Shown here in pieces: positions 47,328 through 56,288 of a stretch of 64,000 nt of DNA. Location: the NCBI RefSeq assembly GCF_001054325.1, contig NZ_JVVM01000010.1, positions 1-64,000 of the forward strand, in the 5' to 3' direction. How positions within the stretch are numbered: the stretch's first letter is position 1; the number at the start of each line of letters is the position of its first letter. The notes beneath the pieces are model-generated. The model saw only the letters and a list, made by a program, of their open reading frames with translations. It was not told the origin of the DNA and made no database searches. Both the position numbers and the translations under genes were made by a program. Source of the DNA: Corynebacterium vitaeruminis. Its GTDB lineage: Bacteria; Actinomycetota; Actinomycetes; Mycobacteriales; Mycobacteriaceae.

Positions 47328-48854
47328 TTACTTTTCCTCTCCGCTTTCACCATTTGGCGTAGTTCCAACCTTGGCAGCTAACGAATCCGCGACTCGCCAC
47401 ATACCGTCCGCATAGGAGGCCTTGACTAACACCACATCGGCCGGATGCACCTCCGCCGCCACCAAATCAGCGGCCGCGGATGTATCCGACACCCTAGAAG
47501 TATTTAACCCCAACTCTTCCGCTTTGTCGGCGAGGGCATGCACATTAGCGCTCTTTCCCACTGCAATAAGTCGATCGATGCCGCGGCTCACAAGATATTC
47601 ACCGAGTGCCGAGTGCTCATCTTCAGCGGAATCGCCAAGTTCGCCCATCTGCCCCAGCACGGCCCACGACGAGGCGTCCTTGTGCGTTGGGCCAGCAGCG
47701 GTACGTGCCAGAGCGTCAATACCCGCACGCATCGAGTCCGGGTTGGCATTGTAGGAGTCGTTAATCACGACGATATTGCCAGTGAGCTGCTGGACATCCA
47801 TGCGCCGCTCCGACGCTGCCACATGCGTGGCCATCGCCTTGGCGACATGCTCAGGATCAATACCGGATTCCACTGCCACCGCAATCGCTGCCAGGGCATT
47901 GGCCACTTGGTGCGCACCGTAGACCTGCAGCTGGATCGGGAATGTGCGCCCATCCGGCACATGCAGGTCAAAGGACGCGCGCGCAAAATCGTCGAGCTGC
48001 ACATTTGTGGCGCGATAATCCGCGCTTGCGTGGCGTTCGGAGTTCTCATCGGCGGAGAAGAAAACCACTTTCGCCTGGGTACGCGGAGCCATGCCGGTGA
48101 CATAGTCATCGTCGGCGTTGAGTACAGCCACACCACCCTGCTCCGCAGCCGGCAGCGCCTCCACGAGCTCGCCCTTAGCCTGCGCGATTACTTCGCGTGA
48201 GCCAAACTCGCCCAAGTGCGCCGTACCCACGTTGAGCACCGCACCGATCGTCGGCGGCGCGATGCGTGCCAGGTGCGCCACATGCCCAATTCCGCGCGCA
48301 CTCATCTCCGCTACCAGGTACTTCGTCTCCGGTGTGCACTGGAGCACGGTGTACGGATGCCCAATTTCGTTGTTAAACGACCCCTTGGGTGCCACCGTCG
48401 GACCGTCGGTACGCAGCAGCGTCGCCATCATGTCTTTCGTCGACGTCTTTCCCGCCGAACCGGTCACGCCGACAACATGTAGCTGATTCTTCTTCAGCTC
48501 GTCGACCACGTAGCGCGCCACCTTACCGAGCGCTTCCAGCACCGCCGCCCCAGAACCATCTGGATCGTGTGCAAAAGCGTCAGCGTTGGAATTCTGCTTG
48601 CCAAGGGGCTTGACGACGACCGCAGGCTGCCCAACATCTCGTGCCGCCAGTGCCATCGTCGCTCCAGCTTCCACAGCCTGACCGATGAAGTCGTGGCCGT
48701 CGACACGTGCGCCCGGCAGAGCGAGGAAGAGTGAACCTTTGCGAATCTTTCGGGAATCAAATTCCGCGGGCTGAGTCACTGTGGCGTCAGCGTCGACGTG
48801 GACAAGTTCACCTCCCACGATGTGAGCGATTTCCGCGGCGGTCAGGGCAATCAT
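47328..48854 (-). CDS. murF: UDP-MurNAc-tripeptide D-alanyl-D-alanine ligase
   Basis: A Mur ligase of 508 residues that adds D-Ala-D-Ala, completing the pentapeptide precursor. The N-terminal domain (SLFLALPGARVDGHDFIGQA), the ATP loop GVTGSAGKTSTKDM, VAEMSARGIGHVAHLA, NVGTAHLGEFGS and INDSYNANPDSM identify it. AAGGA lies 11 nt upstream of ATG 48854. A 123-nt gap without a gene separates it from murE. Confidence 0.95.
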   Translation of the reverse strand: MIALTAAEIAHIVGGELVHVDADATVTQPAEFDSRKIRKGSLFLALPGARVDGHDFIGQAVEAGATMALAARDVGQPAVVVKPLGKQNSNADAFAHDPDGSGAAVLEALGKVARYVVDELKKNQLHVVGVTGSAGKTSTKDMMATLLRTDGPTVAPKGSFNNEIGHPYTVLQCTPETKYLVAEMSARGIGHVAHLARIAPPTIGAVLNVGTAHLGEFGSREVIAQAKGELVEALPAAEQGGVAVLNADDDYVTGMAPRTQAKVVFFSADENSERHASADYRATNVQLDDFARASFDLHVPDGRTFPIQLQVYGAHQVANALAAIAVAVESGIDPEHVAKAMATHVAASERRMDVQQLTGNIVVINDSYNANPDSMRAGIDALARTAAGPTHKDASSWAVLGQMGELGDSAEDEHSALGEYLVSRGIDRLIAVGKSANVHALADKAEELGLNTSRVSDTSAAADLVAAEVHPADVVLVKASYADGMWRVADSLAAKVGTTPNGESGEEK

Positions 48855-48977
48855 GATGTCTATAGTCCTTGTTAGTTAGAGTTCCAGGCGCCTAGTAAAG
48901 GATAATTTCTTGATTTTATCCGCCTATTGCGAATAACTCGCGGTAGGCAGGCCGAGAGGCATTCTTACCCAACGATC

Positions 48978-50552
48978 TCAATTAGCGGAGCCTTTCAGTC
49001 GTTGGGTGAGCGCTTCGGCCAGCTGTTCACGGTCATCGAACGGGTGAATCACGCCACCAACATCCTGACCGGTTTCGTGGCCCTTGCCAGCCACCACGAT
49101 GCTGTCGCCACTGTGGGCAAGCTCTACGACACGGCGGATTGCCTGGCCGCGGTTGCCAATTTCCTCAACAACCGTGTCGGAACCGGCCTTACCGCTGGCA
49201 ACGGCTTCTCTCGCACCGGCGACCACAGCGGAACGAATTTCAGCGGGCACCTCGGAGCGTGGGTTGTCATCGGTGACGATGACAACATCGGCACCACAGG
49301 CTGCTTCAGTTCCCATGATTGGACGCTTGGCACTATCGCGGTCGCCACCGGCGCCAACGACGACCAGCACGCGGCCTTCGGTCTGCGCACGCAACGTAGC
49401 CAACACTTCAGCCACTGCGGCTGGCTTGTGGGCGTAGTCCACCACAGCCAAGAAGTCCTGCCCGCAATCGATACGCTCCATGCGGCCTGGCACACGCACC
49501 TGTGCCAGGCCGCTCTTGGCCGCGTCATCAGCATGGCCAATCGCATCGAGCACAGCCCACGCAACCGCGGCATTGGCAACATTGAATGCACCCGGCAGAG
49601 GAACGTCCACCTCAACTGTGTCGGTGTCATTTCGCGTCAGTTCGACATGCTGGACACCGTTGGGGGCAACGGTAGCTGCAGCGGCGTGCCATTCTGCAAA
49701 GACCTTGGCAGCTGGCACCTTCTCGGTTACGCGATGCTGAGTATGGACAGTGGTGACTTGGACGTCCGGGTCACCGGCGGCGATATCCGCCATGCGGACT
49801 CCCCAGTCGTCGTCAATGCACACGACAGCCTTCGGAGCGTGCGTCGGACCTTCAGGGTCAAAGAGCTTGGCCTTGGCCTGGAAGTACTGTTCCAAGGTCT
49901 TGTGGAAGTCGAGATGATCCTGCGAGAGGTTGAGGAAGCAGCCGACATCAAAGTTGACGCCATCGACACGCCCCAGCGACAGTGCATGAGAGGAAACCTC
50001 CATAACAACGTGCGTCACACCTTCGGCGAGCATCTGGTGAAACAGACGCTGAAGTGCCGGAGCCTCCGGGGTGGTCAGGCTCGACGGAACCTCGCGGCCG
50101 TTGATGCGAGTACCGGTAGTACCAATGATGCCGGTCGAGCATCCAGCTGCCAGCAACGCGCCTTCCAGCATGTAGGTTGTGGTGGTCTTGCCTGAGGTAC
50201 CGGTAACTCCAATGATGGTCAGCGAATCTGAGGGATGATCGTAGATCTCGGCAGCAACGTGCCCCATGACAGCCCGGACATTGTCAACAACCAGGACTGG
50301 GCGAGTCTCCCTTGCTTCCCGCAGGATTTTCAGCCCCTCCTCGTCGGTCAGGATTGCTGTGGCAGCCGACTGCTGCGCGTAGCGCGCGCCGTGCGTGCGG
50401 GTGCCCGGGACGGCAGCAAACATTCCGCCTTCAGGTACGTCGGCAGCGTTGAGTTCAATTGCGGCGATATCCGCCTCCTCAGCCGCAGAGTCGGTAATGC
50501 CGTCGAGTCGACCATGCGCGAGGTTACACAATTTCGCAAGGGTGGCGGTCAT
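48978..50552 (-). CDS. murE: UDP-MurNAc-L-Ala-D-Glu-meso-DAP ligase
   Basis: A Mur ligase of 524 residues that adds the third residue of the stem peptide. GVTGTSGKTTTTYML is the ATP loop, EVSSHALSLGRVDG and FLNLSQDHLDFH follow, and the DNPRSE motif (VTDDNPRSEVP) indicates specificity for meso-diaminopimelate, as expected for Corynebacterium. The ATG has AGAGGGAA 6 nt upstream. The 138 nt between ftsI and murE contain two small inverted repeats and perhaps a promoter. Confidence 0.95.
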   Translation of the reverse strand: MTATLAKLCNLAHGRLDGITDSAAEEADIAAIELNAADVPEGGMFAAVPGTRTHGARYAQQSAATAILTDEEGLKILREARETRPVLVVDNVRAVMGHVAAEIYDHPSDSLTIIGVTGTSGKTTTTYMLEGALLAAGCSTGIIGTTGTRINGREVPSSLTTPEAPALQRLFHQMLAEGVTHVVMEVSSHALSLGRVDGVNFDVGCFLNLSQDHLDFHKTLEQYFQAKAKLFDPEGPTHAPKAVVCIDDDWGVRMADIAAGDPDVQVTTVHTQHRVTEKVPAAKVFAEWHAAAATVAPNGVQHVELTRNDTDTVEVDVPLPGAFNVANAAVAWAVLDAIGHADDAAKSGLAQVRVPGRMERIDCGQDFLAVVDYAHKPAAVAEVLATLRAQTEGRVLVVVGAGGDRDSAKRPIMGTEAACGADVVIVTDDNPRSEVPAEIRSAVVAGAREAVASGKAGSDTVVEEIGNRGQAIRRVVELAHSGDSIVVAGKGHETGQDVGGVIHPFDDREQLAEALTQRLKGSAN

Positions 50553-50690
50553 TGGCTGTTCCCTCTTTCAAGTCAGTTGTTGGTGTACAACAGGTTGGAA
50601 AATTTCAAGAGATTCACTTGGTAGAAACCAAAGTATTAAAAATCTGGGTATTAGTGCTGTCGCTGTGACTTCATTGCGGTGGTGACCTCA

Positions 50691-52772
50691 TTACGGCTGT
50701 AGTAGCAACTTGCCTTCGCGGGGTGGCGACGGCGGGACGTTGTAGCGGTTGAGCGCCCAGGCGGCAATGTCCTTAAACAGTGGGGCTGCCGACTGGCCAC
50801 CTTCACCATGGACACCACGCTGGGGTTCATCAAGCATGATGCCAATGACAAAACGGGGATCGTCGGCAGGCGCGATGCCTGCAAATGTGATGTGGTACTT
50901 GGAATTTGAGTACGCGCCGGTATCGGGGTCGACCTTCTGCGCGGTACCTGTCTTTCCGGTGAGCGAGTATCCCTCAATGCTATTGCCGGCAGCGGTACCC
51001 GACTGCTGTCCTGTGGGATCGGACTGCATAACGCCTTCAAACATGGCACGCACAGTTCGGGCGGTCTCCGGGCTAACCACACGCACTGTTTCCGGGCGCT
51101 CCGTTGCAGTCTTCGTGCCGTCCGGGGAAATTGTCGAGCGAATCATACGTGGCGGGATGCGCTCGCCATCGTTAGCGATTGCCTGAAAAATTCCTGTCAT
51201 CTGCAGCAGCGTCATGGCCATACCCTGACCAATCGGCAGGTTTGCAAACGTACCGCCAGACCACTGTGGACGCTGCGGCACCAAACCGGAAGACTCACTC
51301 GGCAGTTCGATACCCGTGGACTGTCCCAGGCCAAAGAGATGCAGCATCTCAGCGAAGCGATCCTGCCCCAAACGCTCTGACAGCATCAGGGTGCCGACGT
51401 TGGAAGACTTGCCAAACACACCGGTCGTCGTAAAAGCTTGAGTGTCGTGCTCCCATGCATCGCGCACGGTGACACCCGCCATATCGATACTGCCCGGAAC
51501 CTGTAAAACCTCATCCGGTGTAGTCTTGCCATCTTCGATAGCAGCCGCTGCGGTAATAATCTTCGCCACAGAACCCGGCTCAAATGGGTTCGATACGGCG
51601 GAGTTACCAATAGTGCGGCCTTCCTCGACCTCGACCCCCATATCCTTATTCGGGTTAGCCGTATCCGCCTGCGCCATGGCTAACACTTCACCGGTCTTCG
51701 CGTCGAGCACAACTGCCGAGGCATCTGCCGCTCCCGAGTTGGCCTTCGCTTGGTTGACCTGCTGCTGGACAAAGTACTGCATGTCTAGGTCCAGGGTTAG
51801 CTCGTACGTTGTACCATCCACAGCCGCGTGAACATCGCGCGTGGACCCCGGGATTGCCACACCGTTAGAGGCGATGTCAATGGTTTTGCCACCGTTAATA
51901 CCCTGCAGAGTTGCGTCACGGGAGGCTTCAAAGCCGAATTGACCGACGCCGTCCATGCCAATCTTGCCGATGACGTTAGCCGCCGTCGCCCCATTCGGGT
52001 ACTGGCGGATATCCTGACGCTCCGCAACCAGCTCCGGATACTTTTCCACGATGGCAGCGGCCTTGTCCGGATCGACATTACGCACGAGCACCTCGTAGGT
52101 GCTGTCCTCATTGCGCAGCTTCTCGAGAATCTCCTTCGAGCTCACCCGGGACGGCGTGCTCATCACCGAGTTCTCCTCGGTTTCGGGTTCCGCTTGACGA
52201 CGGCGGCTGCTTCCCGACTTCTCTGCGTCGATGTCGGCCACGTCGAGCAACTTCGGCAGATCCTGGGCAATCTGTTCGAGGCGTTCATCGTAGGTAGCGA
52301 CATCATCCGGGCGCTGCTTGTGGGCGTCTCCAATCCACTTGCGCAAGGTATTCGGGTGAACGGTAATACTGCGTGCCTCCATCGTGAAGGCAAGCTGAGC
52401 TCCGTTACGGTCGAGAATCGCGCCACGTCGAGCTGCGTCAACGACTTCCACCGTGCGCTGATTCTGCGCTGCCGCCGACAGGTCAGGACCTGCAACGAGC
52501 TGCACCCAAGCCAAACGGGAGACCAGCACCACAACTGCGATAGCGCCTATAAACTGCAACCAGTTGCGTCGCCGGATGAAGTCCTTGTTACTAATGCGCA
52601 TTTTTTCGCGCGGGGGCACGCTTCGATTGGTATTAGTATCGCGCCTCCGACTCCGCTGACCATCCCGAACGCGACTTTGGCTCCTGCGCTCACGGGATGT
52701 AATTCGGTAAGCACGTTCGCCGAAGTCATACCCCCCTCCACGGTTGGGGTAGTCGTCTCCAGATCGAATCAT
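50691..52772 (-). CDS. ftsI: Septal transpeptidase FtsI (class B PBP)
   Basis: A 693-residue class B penicillin-binding protein that cross-links septal peptidoglycan in partnership with FtsW. A basic cytoplasmic N-terminus of about 70 residues precedes one membrane helix (about 72-92). The dimerisation domain follows (DAARRGAILDRNGAQLAF). The transpeptidase domain has SxxK at S401-K404 (EPGSVAKI), SSN (FGKSSNVGTLM) and KTGTAQK. No C-terminal PASTA domain is visible. The N-terminal Arg/Ser-rich stretch is long for this family, and the ATG 52772 start is not certain. Confidence 0.93.
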   Translation of the reverse strand: MIRSGDDYPNRGGGYDFGERAYRITSRERRSQSRVRDGQRSRRRDTNTNRSVPPREKMRISNKDFIRRRNWLQFIGAIAVVVLVSRLAWVQLVAGPDLSAAAQNQRTVEVVDAARRGAILDRNGAQLAFTMEARSITVHPNTLRKWIGDAHKQRPDDVATYDERLEQIAQDLPKLLDVADIDAEKSGSSRRRQAEPETEENSVMSTPSRVSSKEILEKLRNEDSTYEVLVRNVDPDKAAAIVEKYPELVAERQDIRQYPNGATAANVIGKIGMDGVGQFGFEASRDATLQGINGGKTIDIASNGVAIPGSTRDVHAAVDGTTYELTLDLDMQYFVQQQVNQAKANSGAADASAVVLDAKTGEVLAMAQADTANPNKDMGVEVEEGRTIGNSAVSNPFEPGSVAKIITAAAAIEDGKTTPDEVLQVPGSIDMAGVTVRDAWEHDTQAFTTTGVFGKSSNVGTLMLSERLGQDRFAEMLHLFGLGQSTGIELPSESSGLVPQRPQWSGGTFANLPIGQGMAMTLLQMTGIFQAIANDGERIPPRMIRSTISPDGTKTATERPETVRVVSPETARTVRAMFEGVMQSDPTGQQSGTAAGNSIEGYSLTGKTGTAQKVDPDTGAYSNSKYHITFAGIAPADDPRFVIGIMLDEPQRGVHGEGGQSAAPLFKDIAAWALNRYNVPPSPPREGKLLLQP

Positions 52773-52942
52773 GCGCTAGTGCTTTCTACTAAGTCGATTC
52801 TCCCGCGCGCGATAGCTTTAGGCGGTATTTTCTGCCATCGCGAGTACTGAATAAATTAGTTTACAGTCGCCTGCCCAAAAACAGTGGAACCGCCAGGCTA
52901 TCGGACAGTTGACCAGTTTGGCTGTGTTTACTACCTAAGTTC

Positions 52943-53782
52943 CTACGGCGCTGGAGCCGACTCCGGTGCCGGAGCTTCTGGTGCTGGCGCTTCTGGTGCC
53001 GGAACTGGTGCTGGCGCTTCTGGTGCCGGCGCAGGCGCTTCAGCTTCAGGCGCGGGAGCGGGCGCTGGTGCGGGAGCGGGCGCTGGTGCGGGAGCGGGCG
53101 CGTGGTTCTGCGGCGCATACGGAGCAGTTGCTGGCAGCCCGTTCGGACGTGGGTGGGCTTCCTCAATAGCAGGTGCCTGCATCCCCGGAACATGCTCAGT
53201 GTCCTTCGGGTTCGACGACGGCGCGTGCGGGTTATTCGGCGACTCGCTGTTGAGGTCGACGATCTTCTGCTGCTTCTCATTGCCCGGTCGCACTTCCACG
53301 ACCTTGCCTTCCGGGTCAGTAGCCAGAACAGCAGGCTGCTCCGGATTGACCATGCCCTCTTCCACGGCACGCTGCGCGATAGCGCCGGTCGACTTCATGT
53401 AAGCAACATCCCGCTCGAGAACCTCAAGCTGGTTACGCAGCTCTTTTTCCTTGGTCTGCGCAGCATCCAGCTGCAGAGAGGTCGAGGTCGAGATGCCCGA
53501 CAGGAACATCGCCATCACGATTCCCGCGACGACGAGAAAAATCATTAGGGCCGCACCGGCAAACTTGTGGTTATCCCTCGAGGACGTCGTAACGCGACGC
53601 CCACGTACCGAGATGACCTGCTGAGAACCTGTACGCCCAAACCGCCGGCGCTGGTACAGATCCTGTTCCGTACGCGCGCTGCGACCGCGCTGACGAGTCT
53701 TCGTCCTGGCACCGGCAACAGTTGCCGATCCGCCGCGGGAGGTGCGCCGGGTGGGGGCGTGCTCCGTGATTGTCGTTGCCAT
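52943..53782 (-). CDS. ftsL: FtsL-like division protein with Ala-Pro repeat tail
   Basis: A 279-residue protein in the ftsL position between rsmH and ftsI. It has a basic N-terminal region (1-72), one membrane helix at about residues 74-96 (FAGAALMIFLVVAGIVMAMF) and a coiled coil at about residues 100-145 (LDAAQTKEKELRNQLEVLER), as in FtsL/DivIC proteins. After that comes a Pro/Asn/Ser-rich extracellular linker and, from about residue 226, an Ala-Pro-Glu repeat tail (PAPAPAPAP). Most FtsL proteins end soon after the coiled coil, so this tail is unusual. ATG 53782 has GGGAG 11 nt upstream; a start at 53851 would overlap rsmH. Confidence 0.8.
   Translation of the reverse strand: MATTITEHAPTRRTSRGGSATVAGARTKTRQRGRSARTEQDLYQRRRFGRTGSQQVISVRGRRVTTSSRDNHKFAGAALMIFLVVAGIVMAMFLSGISTSTSLQLDAAQTKEKELRNQLEVLERDVAYMKSTGAIAQRAVEEGMVNPEQPAVLATDPEGKVVEVRPGNEKQQKIVDLNSESPNNPHAPSSNPKDTEHVPGMQAPAIEEAHPRPNGLPATAPYAPQNHAPAPAPAPAPAPAPAPAPEAEAPAPAPEAPAPVPAPEAPAPEAPAPESAPAP
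53052..53100. repeat. 18-bp tandem repeat inside the ftsL-like gene
   Basis: GCGGGAGCGGGCGCTGGT occurs at 53052-53069 and 53070-53087, followed by a partial third copy to 53100. It encodes the Ala-Pro part of the tail. Related imperfect units (GCTGGCGCTTCTGGTGCC and variants) continue to about 52970. The repeats keep the reading frame, so copy-number changes would alter tail length without frameshift. Confidence 0.7.
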
Positions 53783-53847
53783 GCTCGAAAGTTCTCCCAG
53801 TACTTGGATTGTGAAGAGTGCGGTTGATTCGGTTGGAAAGGGTGGGG

Positions 53848-54888
53848 TCAATCGGCTTGAATTCGCTCAATACAGCGAACTCTCACCGGTGCGGCTCGGG
53901 GGTTGTCTTCGATTTCGCTTGCCGACGCCTTCTCCGCACCTCTCGTGATGAGAGCAAAGTGCGGTTCATGCCCCGGAAGCTCCATCGGGAGCCCCGGCGG
54001 GGTTGTCGACTTCACGCGCTGTGCAAAGTCCTTCTTGACGATGCGGTCTTCCAGACTCTGGTAGCTCATGAACACTGCGCGACCACCGACTGCGAGTGCA
54101 GCGCAGACCTGTGGCAGCACATTTTCCAGGGCTTCGAGCTCGCGATTCACTTCGATACGAAGAGCCTGGAAGGTGCGCTTGGCCGGGTGCCCACCCTTGC
54201 GGCGCGACGCCGCCGGAATGGTTTCGTAGAGCAGCTCGACCAGACGACCGGATGTGGTAAACGGTTCCTTCTCCCGCTCACGAAGGATTGCCGAGGCAAT
54301 CTTGCCGGCAAAACGCTCGTCGCCGTAGTTCGACAGGATGCGCGCGATATCACCGTGCGAATAGGTGTTGAGCACATCCGCTGCGGTAATGCCCTGGCTC
54401 GCATCCATGCGCATATCCAGCGGAGCATCCACACGGTAGGCGAACCCACGGTTGACCTGATCAAGCTGCATCGAGGAAACACCGAGATCAAAAAGCGCAC
54501 CCGCGATCCCCTTCTCAGCGGCGCGGGCGACAATATCCTCCGCGTCACCTTCACCAGCGGCCGCGGGGATATCGCCACTGAGCACATCGGCGAGCGAATC
54601 GAAACGCACACGGAACCCTACAAAGCGATTACCGAAGCGGGCGAGACGTTCTTCTGCCCCGCGCAACGCATTGTCATCGCGATCGAGTCCAATGACGCAG
54701 AGCTTCGGGAACTGCTCCAACAGATACTCTGTGTGTCCACCGGCACCAAGAGTGCCGTCGACAACTACTGCGTCGTCACCCAGTGCCTCGATGCCCGGGC
54801 GCAACAAATCAGTTACTCGATGAAGCAAAACGGGGACATGACCAAACTCGCCGGACTTGCGATCATCCGCAGGTGCCGATCCGTTCAT
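53848..54888 (-). CDS. rsmH: 16S rRNA m4C1402 methyltransferase
   Basis: A 346-residue SAM-dependent methyltransferase (MraW) acting on C1402 of 16S rRNA. The N-terminal [15 protein letters not shown], the SAM motif [37 protein letters not shown] and [17 protein letters not shown] are typical. ATG 54888 has GGAGG 5 nt upstream. It is separated from mraZ by 260 nt that contain a terminator-like hairpin. Confidence 0.95.
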   Translation of the reverse strand: MNGSAPADDRKSGEFGHVPVLLHRVTDLLRPGIEALGDDAVVVDGTLGAGGHTEYLLEQFPKLCVIGLDRDDNALRGAEERLARFGNRFVGFRVRFDSLADVLSGDIPAAAGEGDAEDIVARAAEKGIAGALFDLGVSSMQLDQVNRGFAYRVDAPLDMRMDASQGITAADVLNTYSHGDIARILSNYGDERFAGKIASAILREREKEPFTTSGRLVELLYETIPAASRRKGGHPAKRTFQALRIEVNRELEALENVLPQVCAALAVGGRAVFMSYQSLEDRIVKKDFAQRVKSTTPPGLPMELPGHEPHFALITRGAEKASASEIEDNPRAAPVRVRCIERIQAD

Positions 54889-55025
54889 TTCCCCTCCTCA
54901 CCGGGTATGTTTGCACTGGTCAGAGAATCTATCGAGTGTATTCCCGGTTTGCTTAACGACGAGTGCCGCGCCAGCAACCAGACCGCACCTCATGAGCACT
55001 ACTGGGAATGCTGCTATCGGCGCTT

Positions 55026-55059
55026 AAAACAAAAAGCGGGGATGTTCACAGGGCCCCGC
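55026..55059 (-). terminator. Intrinsic terminator between mraZ and rsmH
   Basis: On the minus strand GCGGGG and CCCCGC form a perfect 6-bp GC stem with a 12-base loop, followed by TTTTTGTTTT. It lies about 90 nt after the mraZ stop. It would make mraZ a partly separate transcript, with read-through or a second promoter feeding rsmH and the rest of the cluster. Confidence 0.7.
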
Positions 55060-55148
55060 CTGACAGAACCTGGTATCGGGGAAGTACACCAGGGGCTATC
55101 AGGCAGAGTCCATGCGGACATTCCCTCTTTTCGGTTATTCCAAGCGGT

Positions 55149-55580
55149 TTATAAAACGCCGAACAGCGAGTCATCCTCACCTTCGGAGAAATCAGTTTCA
55201 TGCTCCGCCTGGTAGGCCTCCCAGGACTCTTTGTCCCAGATCTCCAGAAAGTCAATAGAGCCGATAACCACGCACTCCTTCGAGAGATTCGCGTACCGAC
55301 GGTGATCCATCGATAACGTGATTCGCCCCGAACCATCAGGCCGCTGCTCATCGGTGCTCGCCGCAAGATTTCGGATGAAAGCTCGCGCCTTGACATTCGT
55401 ACGAGAGGCCTTAGTGGCCCGCTGAGCCAGCTTGACGAACTCCTCTTTCGGATACACCGCCAGAGAATGGTCCTGCCCTTTAGTGACCATCAGGCCACCT
55501 GCGAGATCCTCACGGAACTTCGCCGGCAACGTCAGGCGCCCTTTGTCATCAAGTTTCGGAGTGTAGGTGCCCAGAAACAT
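55149..55580 (-). CDS. mraZ: Transcriptional regulator MraZ
   Basis: A 143-residue protein with two SpoVT-AbrB-like repeats. The N-terminal [21 protein letters not shown] and the second-repeat motif [18 protein letters not shown] are diagnostic. MraZ binds TGGG-type direct repeats in its own promoter and represses the dcw cluster; it forms ring oligomers. Three matching repeats lie upstream at 55776-55801. GGAGG lies 10 nt before ATG 55580. The C-terminus is acidic ([10 protein letters not shown]). From memory, mraZ mRNA in C. glutamicum is cleaved by RNase III. Confidence 0.94.
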   Translation of the reverse strand: MFLGTYTPKLDDKGRLTLPAKFREDLAGGLMVTKGQDHSLAVYPKEEFVKLAQRATKASRTNVKARAFIRNLAASTDEQRPDGSGRITLSMDHRRYANLSKECVVIGSIDFLEIWDKESWEAYQAEHETDFSEGEDDSLFGVL

Positions 55581-55729
55581 GCGTCACTGGCCTCCTATCC
55601 CCGTGTCAACCTCAATGTCAACGCACAAACGCTTACCGAATTCAGGGATTTAGGCGTTGCTTTTCAAGCAGAGCTGGAGGGCCGTGCTTTCCTGCGATGC
55701 CAAAATCTCGCCAAACCTTAAGCGCAAAT

Positions 55730-55758
55730 CGGATATTCACTTCTGCAATGCTGAACAA
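55730..55758 (-). promoter_or_regulatory. Candidate mraZ promoter
   Basis: On the minus strand TTGTTC (55758-55753) and TATCCG (55735-55730) are separated by 17 nt. Transcription would begin near 55724, giving a leader of about 145 nt. The MraZ boxes lie 18 nt upstream of the -35 element, an unusual place for repression, so another promoter further upstream is possible. Confidence 0.35.
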
Positions 55759-55775
55759 CCTCAATCAACATCACG

Positions 55776-55801
55776 CCCCACTTTACCCCACTATCCCCCA
55801 C
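55776..55801 (-). promoter_or_regulatory. MraZ-binding repeats (three GTGGGG boxes, 10-bp period)
   Basis: CCCCAC occurs at 55776-55781, 55786-55791 and 55796-55801, that is GTGGGG on the mraZ strand every 10 bp. This matches the TGGG-N5/6 direct-repeat pattern bound by MraZ in other bacteria. It sits upstream of mraZ, so autoregulation is the natural reading. Confidence 0.75.
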
Positions 55802-56288
55802 TATCAACACCGGAAGGAGAAAATTTACCTCAACGCCAGAGCCAATTCGATTTCACAATCCCTGATTTAGCACGTTCGACATGGGCTTTTACGGAAACTC
55901 CCCGACAATTAAAGTGCGACTAAAAAGTGGGGAACCTGCCCGTAGCCCCACGCTCCTAATGTCACATCAACCCCACCAGCCACACTATATGGCATACACC
56001 CCACTACCCATCGGTTGTTTATCAAAAACTATCCAAAGCCCGATTGCCCACCCACCTTAACCCCTTGGCCTGCATGTTTACTCAAACTAGGCCTAGTCCT
56101 AGACAGCCAAGGGAAACCATCCCATATTAAAATTCCCCACCTCGAGATCAAGGTGGGGGAAAGTGGGGAATTTTAGTGGGGCGAAGTGGGAAGGGCTTCG
56201 TAGGAATGATTCACAGCTAGAAAAACAAAAAGGTGAGGGCAAGCCATCACTGACTTGCCCTCACCTTTTAAATCTTGAGGCCTATCCC
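55802..56288. other. Non-coding region with dispersed GTGGGG motifs
   Basis: No gene is seen. Further GTGGGG/CCCCAC motifs lie at 55927-55932, 55946-55951, 55971-55976, 55999-56004, 56135-56140, 56153-56158, 56163-56168, 56176-56181 and 56186-56190 (GTGGG), on both strands. Other elements are a 12-bp palindrome ACTAGGCCTAGT (56086-56097) and a 12-bp inverted repeat AAAATTCCCCAC (56129-56140) with GTGGGGAATTTT (56163-56174). The region, with 55581-55801, is about 700 nt and appears to be the control region of the dcw cluster. Confidence 0.6.
56228..56269. terminator. Strong bidirectional hairpin after the DUF3040 gene
   Basis: A perfect 16-bp stem, AAAAGGTGAGGGCAAG (56228-56243) and CTTGCCCTCACCTTTT (56254-56269), with a 10-base loop. 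It is A-rich on one side and T-rich on the other, so it can terminate transcription from both directions. It lies 20 nt after the stop of the DUF3040 gene and shields the mraZ control region. Confidence 0.88.

Noticed and set aside
50590-50635. Small stems between murE and ftsI as a terminator
   Set aside because: The stems are short and A/T-rich without a T-tract in a position that would stop ftsI or murE transcription.
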